Below, piece by piece: positions 1 to 10,000 of a stretch of DNA of 64,000 bases (positions are counted from its first letter, which is position 1; every line of letters begins with the position of its first letter). The translations under genes were made by a program, and so were the position numbers. The DNA comes from Cytauxzoon felis (Eukaryota; Apicomplexa; Aconoidasida; Piroplasmida; Theileriidae), in the NCBI GenBank assembly GCA_020283715.1, contig JAIQCW010000130.1, positions 1 through 64,000 of the forward strand. The letters are read 5' to 3'. The notes beneath the pieces were generated by a model. It did no database searches. It had not been told where the DNA came from and saw only the letters and a list, made by a program, of their open reading frames with translations.

Positions 1-336
1 GAGGTCCAATCACTTTCCTTCTTAATTCCAATAGGCGTGGAGCCCTCTTCCATTTACATCCCCTTCCAGCTCCCGTAGATCGCTTCCAGGTTCCACTTGA
101 GGTCCAGTACTACTCTCCTTTCCACTCGCCGTGGTGGCCTCTCTATTTACCTCACCTCGACTCCCATAGATCGTCTCGGATATTTCGCCACGATCTCTGG
201 GAGTGGCTATACTCTTTAGAGATAGGTAAATAAAGGAGCTGACGGCAGGATTGACCTCAAGTGGAGAGCTCTCTGCAAGAGGAACAGAGGTCGTAACCTC
301 AGGTGGAGAGGTGGATTGAACTTCGGGTGGAGAGCT
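1..336 (-). repeat. Modular palindromic repeat, copy R1 (cut by window edge)
   Basis: The copy reads on the minus strand and is cut by the left edge of the window. It carries, in order, PPEV-type, LAESS/PAVSS, YLSLKS-ATPRDRG, SETIYGSRGEVNRE and GSDLRELEG modules. It lies at the 3' end of the broken gene at 299-5146; that gene's last frame closes at 299 inside the repeat, while the repeat's usual frame is open further left, to about position 30. Confidence 0.85.
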
Positions 337-3300
337 GACGTTGGAATGTAACTTCGTGTGGATAATAAATTATTTTTATTGTATTTGAAATCACGTACCC
401 GAAATCATTTTGTTGTAATCTTCTTCTGATATAGATTCGTTTCCAATCTTTATTAGATTTATGTATTAATCTATAGAGTGTGTGTGTTATGAGGATGTGA
501 ATAAAACTATACTTTTCTAAGAATGGGAATATTGTTAGATATGTTTGTAGATGTTTATTATTTATTAATCTTTTTCTATAACAATATATAATCCAACAGC
601 TATATGCATATTGACTATTAATAATAGCTCTATTATTTTTATATTTATCTTCAGGTAATGGTGGATTAATTTCATATTCTAAATCAATAGGTATATCACC
701 AATATGAAATTCATTTGGTATACATTCAAAACATTTATCAATTTTACCTAATTGTATTAATTTATCTAATTCCATTTGTTCTTTAATAGTAGTATTAGTA
801 TCAATACCAGTAATTTCTAATGGTTTAATATTTAATTCATCATCATACCATATTTTTTTTAGCATATTCTATAGTATTTAATGATAATTTCGATTCTATT
901 AATTCCCAATCACCATTAACATATTCATAAATACCTTTACCTAATATTTCATCATTATTAAAATTTTTCTTTATATATAATTTATTATATTTAAATGCTC
1001 TATTTATTTTATACCAATGTTTAACATCTATAATATTTGATATAATTGATGTTATATTCTCTTTACATTTTATTAAATTATCTACATGTTTTTCAATTTG
1101 ATACCAATTATTTAAATCACGTGATATAACTAATTCATTTTTCAATTCTGATACCCATTTTTTTATAATCTCACATAATACAAGTACAAATACATGATCT
1201 GTACTATTATAACACATTTTTATATTATATAATTCATCCCTTGTTATATTACATAAATCTATCTTTAATAACTCATCATATAATCTATCAAATACCATTA
1301 TCTGATGATACTCTAAATATATCACACTATTCATACCCAATGAATGAACCACATCACTCAATGATGGATTAATGAAATTTATAAAATTATCTGATGATGA
1401 AGATATAGTACTAATCTTCTTTCCACTCGAAGTTCCACCTGAGGTCATTCCACTAGGCGTGGAGCCTTCTCCACCTGAGGTCGTCTTGCAGACAGCTTCT
1501 CTATTTACATCCCCCTCCGCTTCCCTGAGATCAGCTGCGGGTCCCACCTGAGGTCCAGTACTACTCTTCATTCCACTCGTCGTGGTGGCTTTTCTATTTA
1601 CCTCACCTCGACTCCCATGGATCGTCTCGGATTCCACCTGAGGTCCAGTACTACTACCTCCACCTTCGCCACGATCTCCGGGAGTGGCATCACCCTTTAG
1701 GGATAGGTAATTGGAAGAGCTGACGGCAGGACCAACAGTGGTTGTAACCTCAGGTGGAAAATCATGGGGTTTTTTATCATTATGGTGTTTTTTATCCCCA
1801 GAAATCCCCATTACCCCACTTTCTCCACTTGAGGTCCAATAATTACCTTCATCTTTTTCATTCGAAGTTATATAACTACCTTCATCTCTTCCACTATGCG
1901 TGATACCTCTTTTATTTACTTCACCTTGAAGATCCCGTAGATTGCTTCCAGGTATTCCACTTCCGCCACGATCTCCGGGAGTGGCTCTACTCTTTAGAGA
2001 TAGGTAATTGGAAGAGCTGACGGCAGGACTGACCTCAGGTGGAGAAGGCACCACGCCGAGTGGGACAGTAGATGATAATGATTGGACCTCAGGTGGAAGA
2101 GATTTCGATTGTGTTTCGAGTGTATAATTATAGATGATATTTTTTTTAAATTGTATGATATGATTATGATTGAGATTGAATAATTGTAATTGTTGATTGA
2201 ATAGATTGTTATTGATGGTACCATATTTATGTATAAATTTGGCTATAAGTTGTGTTATATTATTATTAAAGAATATATAAAATTCATTTAATAGCCAAGA
2301 TTCATTAACATGTAATATAAATGATAATGCTTTAATAATTTCTAATGTATAACCAATATTATTAAATAAATTTTTAATATTATTTCTAGATTCTTGTAAT
2401 TGTATAGATTGTCTATATAATAATTCATTTTTATTTTCACCTATAAAATCATCTTTACTAAATATACCATATTTTTTTTTATATTAATATTTAATAATTT
2501 ACCATTATTATATTGTAATTTATTAGACCATTCATTAATATTATCTAATGTAGATGGTAATATAGGCATTTTTTTTAATTGTTCATATTCATAATCTAAT
2601 AATTCATCTTTATCTATTATATAATTTTGTATAGCATAATTTTTTGTAATTGATTGAAATTTATTTAATAAACTATATGTATGTATAGAAAATAATGTGA
2701 AGAATAGAGCGTTATTTTTATAATTTACATTTGTATTCGATTGTATAATACCTAATTCTTCATCTGTATCATTATATAATAATTTATAATCATCATATTC
2801 ATCTAATAATTCATTTGTTATTTCATTACCTAATACTTCATTACCTTCAGCAATAGGTAAATCTTCACTTAATGCTAATTCTGTACCTAATCTATATAAT
2901 ATTCTATATACTGATACACCACTAATTTCAATACATGAATTTATAATACTCCTTAATTCCATAATCAATTTATTCCATACACATAAATCTATACCATCAT
3001 CCATCATTAATAATAATCTACGAAATACCTTAAGACTACTTATAATCATAAATGATTCCAATCCACGTGAAGCATCCTCTATACCTACACATGCACTATT
3101 CAATAAACTACATACACCATCATATGTCATTATCTCAACACCACTCGAGGTTACATCACTAACTTCAGTTCCACCTTCCTTTCCCAATGCCGTTACACCC
3201 GAGGTCATTCCACTAGGCGTGGAGCCTTCTCTATTTACTTCCCCTTCCAGCTCCCGTAGATCGCTTCCAGGTATTCCACTTGAGGTTACATCCTTATATT

Positions 3301-5146
3301 CGTCTTGCAGACAGCTTCCTTTATTTATCTCACCTCGACTCCCATGAATCGTCTCGGATTCCACCTGATGTCCAGTACTACTACCTCGACCTTCGCCACG
3401 ATCTCCGGGAGTAGCATCACTCTTTAGAGATAGGTAATTGGAAGAGCTCTCTGCAAGAGGAAGAGAGTTGGATTGGACCTCAAGTGGAGTGGATTGGACC
3501 TCGAGTGGATCGGATTTCGTACAATATTCTGTAGAATTATGGATGATATGATTGAGTAGTAGTGGGAAGATATCATCATAATGTATATTATTGGGTGATT
3601 TTAAGATCCAGTATAATAATGAGAAGATGATTTGGTATATATTAAAGTTATTATATTGATTAAGGAATTTCAATTGATAATGGAATTTTGTTAGATAATT
3701 GATGATGAATTGTATTAAATAGCTAATTGTAGTACCAGTTAATATACTAATTATAGGTAATGTTATATATTTATATAAAAAATTATTAGATTTTAATCCT
3801 AAACCTATACCATATGAATCTTTCATTAATTCTACTAGTGAATTATTATATTTTAATGGTTCATTATACCATATTGAATATAAATTTAACATATCTTCAT
3901 CTGTTACTGGCCATTTTAAATTAGGATAACATTTTATAAAATTACTATATGTTTCTGCTTGTGCTGTTAATATATTTTCTACATCAGTTAATATTTCAGA
4001 ATCTAATATATTATTATTTATTTTTATATCTGATATTAAATCAATTTTTTTATATATTTTATTAATTACTATTAATATTTTTTTTGCACGTTTGGGGTTA
4101 TATATTAACATATTTTTTAAATGTATATAATATGGTAAACCTAAATAACCTCTTAATGCTGTATCTGTTAATATCCTTTCATCATCACCGTCACCAACAC
4201 CATTACAATCACCACCATCATCACCAACATCATTTAATATTGATTTAATATCAATTGGTTTCATAACATCACCAGTTAATCTCTTCCATATATTTAAAAT
4301 ACCAAATTCATATAATAAACCATTTATAAAATCATTTGGTGGACTTGGTCTACCTAATAATGTTCTTGATATTTGTACCAATGTTTTAAATGATATAGAT
4401 AAACCTGGTTCTATACCCATAATCTTACAAATCTCTTGTATACTATCATGTTTTTCTGATAATTTTTCAGCCTCTCTACCTAATTGTATTAATTTATCAC
4501 GAGGATTTGGATTCATTCCTTCTGGTCTATTATATAAATCCAATGGTAAATAATCAAACCAATCCTTTTCATCAGAAGAATTTGTTATATCATAAATGTT
4601 CATTGAATGTCTAATGAAGTTGGATGATTTAAAATCATAAAGTTTATGACATTTTATAAACAATAATGAATTATTAGAGAATATATTCTTAATATTATTA
4701 TTAGAAATAATATTTACATTAAAATGTATTGTATTAATGTCATTCTTTGAATATTTTGGGGTAATTTTGATGAAATTTCCATTATACGATGAATTTTCAT
4801 TCTTCTTACTTATATTGAAGAATTTTCTACTGAAATTATATAAAATTGTACCATATTTTAAATTTATACCAAATGATGGTAATATAATATGTTTTCTTTG
4901 AAATTTATAATCATTTTTCTTCAATTTATTATTATAATCAACATTTATAGAATTTAATTGATAAATATCCGACCTTCTCTTGAATTTATTACTAGAATGT
5001 GTAAAATTTCGGGATAAAATTTCCCATCTAGTAGGATATTTTATGTCTACAATATCAAATGAAGATTCTAAACATCTTACAATAAAAATATATAATAAAT
5101 TAACATATATATATATCAACACATATATTAAACGTGCATAACCCAT
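299..5146 (-). CDS. Large AT-rich protein of unknown function, frame broken twice
   Basis: I do not recognise this protein. Three consecutive minus-strand open frames appear to be one gene: 5146 to 2441 (901 codons), an open frame from about 2470 to 843, and 865 to 299. Each join falls in an A-run (about 2472-2480 and about 855-862, plus-strand numbering) followed by the same bases, TATGGTAT. Changing the run length by one would reconnect the frames, so sequencing error, real frameshift mutation or slippage are all possible. The N-terminus has a hydrophobic stretch (residues 6-25) followed by a basic, Asn-rich region, which could be a signal or bipartite organelle-targeting leader. The chain is rich in Asn, Ile and Lys. 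Two repeat copies (R3, R2) lie within it in frame and a third (R1) sits at its end. Confidence 0.5.
1425..2107 (-). repeat. Modular palindromic repeat, copy R2 (exonic, compound)
   Basis: This is the longest copy in the window. It lies in frame inside the unknown gene at 299-5146. Reading on the minus strand, it starts with two PPEV modules and [21 protein letters not shown], then GSNLRDLQGEVN, a diverged spacer (about 1760-1900), then a second [12 protein letters not shown] module, [33 protein letters not shown] and a final STPSG/TSSG block. Two full units side by side suggest a tandem or nested insertion. Confidence 0.85.
3148..3513 (-). repeat. Modular palindromic repeat, copy R3 (exonic)
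   Basis: The copy is in frame within the first long segment of the unknown gene, about residues 544-666. It opens with two PLEV boxes and [21 protein letters not shown], continues with SETIHGSRGEINK and CLQDE, and ends with [14 protein letters not shown] and STPSG. The frame stays open through all modules and returns to AT-rich sequence on both sides. Confidence 0.85.
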
Positions 5147-5301
5147 AACTTAGCAACTTTAAGTCGCCATTACTATAATATACAATGTAACTCTACACAT
5201 CTATCAACATAACCACACCAATAATAGGGTAATTTATATTCTCATTCTTAATAACAAATCTTCCATAAAATTTATTACTATTCTTAATCATCCTATAATC
5301 A

Positions 5302-5499
5302 ATGTTAGATGTTGATGAACGTATAGAACAGTCTGGGTGTGCAGATACGTATAAATTAGTACAAGATTGCATAGATAAATATAATCGGTAAGTTATAAAT
5401 CTTATTCAATTTCTAAAATACATTTAAATCATCAGTGATTGGAGAAAATGCCAAGATGAACTAAAAAATCTATCAAATTGTCTACATAAAAATTCTTGA
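5302..5499 (+). CDS. COA4: Small twin-CX9C protein, COA4-like cytochrome c oxidase assembly factor
   Basis: This is a two-exon gene, 5302-5387 and 5436-5499, with a 48 nt GT..AG intron; the split Arg codon joins to give a 49-residue protein. The sequence shows two CX9C motifs (the Cys of SGCADTY to the Cys of QDC, and the Cys of KCQDE to the Cys of NLSNC) separated by a short helix turn containing DWRKC. That spacing and the DWRKC element are typical of COA4/CHCHD8, an intermembrane-space factor for cytochrome oxidase assembly, imported through Mia40-type disulfide relay. It is shorter than animal homologues. SCO1, another factor for the same enzyme, lies further along the window. Confidence 0.7.
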
Positions 5500-5560
5500 C
5501 ATTAATCTCATTCTCATGTATATATATTACATTTTATACTTCAAATTTTCATAATATTCA

Positions 5561-5950
5561 TTAACTCAAGCTAGATTTCTTCACTACCATCAAATAATTG
5601 TTCACTGCTTCCGGATTCTTCAATAAATCAGCATATTGATCTGATACGTTAACGTATTTATCATTCAACTCTAATACACTCAGTGAAAATGGAGCATTAA
5701 ATTCCGTCGTCACCTTTCCATCTTCCAATGAAAATAAATAGTCACCTTCACGGACATGCTGACGATCAGTAAAACTCAAATAATCAATTGATTTCACTGA
5801 CTTCAGTCTCTCTTTAGTTACACCAAGCTTATACTGTTGAAATTCTAAACTTCTCAAATAATATCCGTCTTTTAGGTATTGTACATCCGAATCACCATGG
5901 CGGCCAGATGCTCCAGATGTATTCAACAATTTTGAACCATCCGAAACCAT
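5561..5950 (-). CDS. Small protein with a lipoyl/GcvH-like fold, perhaps ABITRAM (FAM206)-like
   Basis: A single-exon gene of 129 residues starting at an ATG at 5950. The second half (residues 65-125) has the shape of a biotinyl/lipoyl-type beta barrel: a GDYLFSLEDGK turn, then NAPFSLSVLELND, and an ending like NNYLMVVKK that resembles the GYIAVV-type end of FAM206/ABITRAM and H-protein-like proteins. No lipoyl-lysine motif is evident, so a glycine cleavage H-protein role is unlikely. The family call is tentative. It lies 54 bp from the 3' end of RPL37 and converges with the COA4-like gene. Confidence 0.45.
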   Translation of the reverse strand: MVSDGSKLLNTSGASGRHGDSDVQYLKDGYYLRSLEFQQYKLGVTKERLKSVKSIDYLSFTDRQHVREGDYLFSLEDGKVTTEFNAPFSLSVLELNDKYVNVSDQYADLLKNPEAVNNYLMVVKKSSLS

Positions 5951-6004
5951 TTTAACTAATCGTATACCATAGATATATTTTAGAAAATTCAGAATAGTAT
6001 TATT

Positions 6005-6432
6005 TCATGTGTTTATCTTCTTCTTCGATGGTGGTACTGTACCCTCCCTAAAACCATTCCTAAAACGACGTCTCACCAATTTCAAGTGACGGCACCTAAA
6101 AATATAATATAAATCATATCAAGTAAGTAAAAATAATTGTTTAAATTCTTGACTTTCAGTTGAATCAAGAAAACTTTTCAAATAATTTAATACTAACCTT
6201 CCAGTCCCGGTAGCCTTGCGACGCAACGCCTTAAATGACCAATTGTACCTCCTAGTTTTCTTATCTGGATAGCCTAAATATTATTTACAGTAAATGAGTA
6301 GATCAACATACCACAAGATGCACATCTCTTCTTTTGATCATGGAAGGCACGTTTACCGCATCTAATACATAATACATGCGTTTTTCCGTTCCTTAAACCA
6401 AAGGATCCGGTACCTTTACCGCACTTTCCCAT
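6005..6432 (-). CDS. RPL37: 60S ribosomal protein eL37
   Basis: Structural zinc-binding protein of the large ribosomal subunit. Three exons: 6312-6432, 6198-6273 and 6005-6095; introns are 38 and 102 nt. The spliced product is 95 residues, the normal length. It shows the eL37 start GKGTGSFG, the zinc pairs C-IRC-G and C-ASC-G, the RRYNWS element and a basic tail ending PPSKKK. Start and splice sites are fixed by this strong family match. A repeat copy (R4) lies upstream, between this gene and the 3' end of the NOL11-like gene. Confidence 0.95.
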
Positions 6433-6687
6433 ATTTTAAATAACAAATCTACTAAAATTTTAATATTACACGTAAATTTTAATGCTTACATTCACCAAGC
6501 ATCAACCACCCCATCATCAGAGATCACAGCATTAGGGGTGTAATACATCAATTCATGTCCCCAAAATTCGAACTATCTAGGACTCCATTATTAAATTAGT
6601 TTTATTTAAATAAGTTTTACATTTAAATTTATGAAACTAATATGATTTATACCACAATTCCCATGTATAGACATTATAGTTATAATC

Positions 6688-6965
6688 CGAGGTCTTTCCA
6701 CTCGCCGTGGAGCCTCTTTTAATTACCTATCTCTAAAGAGTAGAGCCACTCCCAGAGATCGTGGCGGTGAAGGTATTGATGAAGTCAGTGATGGATCATC
6801 CATCATGGGAATGATGGAAGATGGTGCTAAGGATGTGTTGGATATAACCTCAGGTGGAGAACCCGCAGCTGATCTCAGGGAAGCGAAGGGGAAAGTAAAT
6901 AAGGAAAGCCACCACGGCGAGTGGAATGGTGATTGTAACCTCAATTGGAGAGCTTACGGCAGGAT
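6688..6965 (+). repeat. Modular palindromic repeat, copy R4 (intergenic)
   Basis: Plus-orientation copy between RPL37 and the NOL11-like gene. Modules: CCACTCGCCGTGG box, the [14 protein letters not shown] module, then the DGSSIMGMMEDGAKDVLD module, [13 protein letters not shown], a GGCGAGTGG arm and an ACGGCAGG end. The short open frame across it looks like a property of the repeat, not a gene. The rest of 6433-7055 shows no other coding sequence. Confidence 0.85.
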
Positions 6966-7055
6966 AACGAATGGTGTAACTGTTATTGGAGAAATCCGGC
7001 GGTACACAACACTTCATTATCTATTTTGTTCGTGTAATGCATAGGTGAGAGTAGA

Positions 7056-10000
7056 TTAAAGTGTAATGTTATATGTTGAGATGAGTGGGTATGTTGATTT
7101 TGTTTGATTATTGCAAAAGAATGTATTGGTGAAACTTAAGAGACTTTCTAAATTGTAGTGTTCAGTCTGACAATTTGCAACTAGTGATTTTAATTTCTCT
7201 ATCCATTCATCTTTAAAATCCCCACTTTCATATAATTCCTATGGGGTGATGTTTATTTTTGATCATGGACTTACGAAATATTTAGCATCGAGTAATACAT
7301 TAATAAACCCGATAATTCTGCGATTATAGTATAAATCATTGATATCATCCAAAATATTAAATAATTCTTCAATTATTATTGAGAAGTGATGATTATCCAA
7401 TTCACTTCTCAATGCTTTACCTAATTCCGTCTCGTTACTATAAAATTGTCACATCAAAGCAATAAGAAAAATACCATTTCGTATGAATTAGAAAATGCCT
7501 CAACAACTCCAAATCACTCTTTATCAAACGAACAACACACAACTCCTATATAAGAAATTATTTATTTATAAACAAAGGATGGAAAATGGCTGAAGGCATG
7601 ACTAGGATCTCGGGAGAATAATAAATGGGGTAGAGAGAAAAATTATGTGGCGATCATAAATATGGTGTAAATTATCCACACTAATAATTATTTAAATTTA
7701 ATATCCAAGTAAGATGCTAACATATATGATCATCCGATGTAAAGTCATTAACTCCTGCTGTATTTTTATTAGCCTTTGTAGCATGATTATCAACAGTTTG
7801 AACATGATCTTTATTGGGATATTTATACCACCGTCTATTTGGTCCAATGACGTACGCCTCAACATCACTAGGCTTATAATCAATATCCAATAGTGCTACA
7901 ATATTAACCTTAGCTATCCCTACTGCATTAGTAGTAGGATTACCTGTAACTTGTACTTCAGGAACCTTACCAGCTTCCACTTGAAAGTAAACTATATCGG
8001 TTCCAAGTGTGTCAGCGTTTACAGTATTACCAGCAGGAGTTTCACCAGCATTAGTAGCAGCAGTAGCAGAATCATTCCATGCTGTGGGTTTCCAATTCTT
8101 TGAAATGTTTGCATACCGTAAATTAGCCTTACGTATGTCTACATCCCTAAGATTAACTTTATCCAACCCGTTGGCCTTTAACACGCAAAACAGTATAGTA
8201 ATTATGGTAAATATTGAAAAGAGAGCACCGAAAAATAGATATAACATTGAGGTTTCTATGAAACACCCCATGAATAACCCAATGAATATACCGAAGAATG
8301 CTAAACTTGCCATTACAGCAGATGTTTCAAGAGGTTTTTTAATATTCTCATCAGTTTTCCAATTAGTTTTAATATTAGTACCGGTAAGTTCATTCTTTAC
8401 ATCATCAGTTAATTTTTTGGCAACAGCCCCCCCATCTATTAAATAAATCAACTCCAGCATAAACTTGTTTAGCATTAGAAGGAGGTTTATCTTCAGATTG
8501 TACAGATAGTTCATTGTAATCGTAATAATATTCTTTCTGTTCAAGGGTTGCTGATGTTGTTTTCGTATTATTAGTTGCTTTAAGGATCCCTTCAATGGCC
8601 CACCACTCATATTTTGGCTCCAATATATTCCAACATTGATCGATGGACCACAGGATGGAATGATGAATACTCACGTAAGATGCCACAATTTATGATTCTT
8701 AGTTCTCTTTTCAATTGAATGATCATACCATCTACCATTTGGTCCAAATGCACCTTTTTTAGTATAATCAATATCCAAAGCGGTAAGGAGTATAAAACTA
8801 CTATACTTGGCTTTATCAAGAGTATCATTAGCTTGAGTAGCACCATCTAGTTGACCATGCATATATATTCCGGCTATCGCGCTCGATATTGCAATACCTC
8901 CGAATACTAGAGCAGATGTAGATGTAATGAACGTGAATAAAAAGAGAGGAGCAGCTAAAGATTTCGTATCCTTACGAAATATAATAAAACTTAATAAAAG
9001 TACAGATCCAAACACGATTACAAGAGAGAATATCCCAAAAGATACAATAATGTTTGCTTTTATTATATTAGTTGGCGTATCATAACCATTAGCAGAATCA
9101 TATGTGGGTGGATCAAAATTTGGAGCATTTTGCATATCTGGAGTTTTTATATGATCACCATCACGTAGAGTGTTATAAAGTAGAGGATTATTATCACTGT
9201 GATCATTTCCTTCCTGTTGCCATTCCTCATTAGCACCAGCCTTCGGTTTATATCTAAACAATTTAACAGTCTCATTAGTGCCAGGTGTATATTTATATGA
9301 TAATCTAGTTCCATCAATGTTGGTCTTAAGTGCCTTCTTATCATGAAAATTTCCAGAAATTAGGCATGTGAAGACGGGAATTAATCCGAAGATAGAGAAT
9401 ATTATGCCGATGAGTACATGTGTACATGGGGATTTAATATTCCATATGATGAGTAACAAGAGGAATATAATGGAAAGTGATATACCCGCTATAACAGTTG
9501 AAGTTATCACAGGATGTTTCATTACAATGTCCGTCTGATAAAGCGTTTCCATCCAATCTTTACCCGCAGTTTTAACATTATCCAATTTCCGTACACCGTC
9601 TGTTAATTTCCCGGCCAATTCATTCTTTTTAGTCATTCCATCAATAGAAGCATCATTGTAATCTGTACCTTTAACAATTTTAGTGTTGCCAGATTTAATA
9701 TGATCCTTAATATTTCGAGTACCAGGATTAGTTGCAGCTTGACCTGTACCGGTACTCGGATTATGTGTTCCCCATGTATATTTCTTTCCTTGTGGAACTG
9801 CTTCTGAATTATTGGCTGCACCAAATATATTATCCAATGCCCACCATTCATATTTTGGATTCAATATATGCCAACATTGATCGACGGTCCATAGTATGGG
9901 ACAAATGCTGGATATGTACCGTTCCAAGGTATACGATCACCTTCCCATTGTTTACCTGGACCATTAGCACCTACACCATCTAGTATATCCAATAGGGCTA

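Noticed and set aside
6723..7044. Open frames on both strands over repeat R4
   Set aside because: They follow the module frames of the repeat and have no separate start, domain or composition; they are a property of the element.
8009..8446. Plus-strand hydrophobic frame
   Set aside because: Antisense shadow of the Tpr/Tar-like copy 1; complement of membrane-segment codons.
8607..8846. A separate gene overlapping copies 1 and 2 of the membrane array
   Set aside because: It is the third reading frame of the unit junction and shares no motif with the family.
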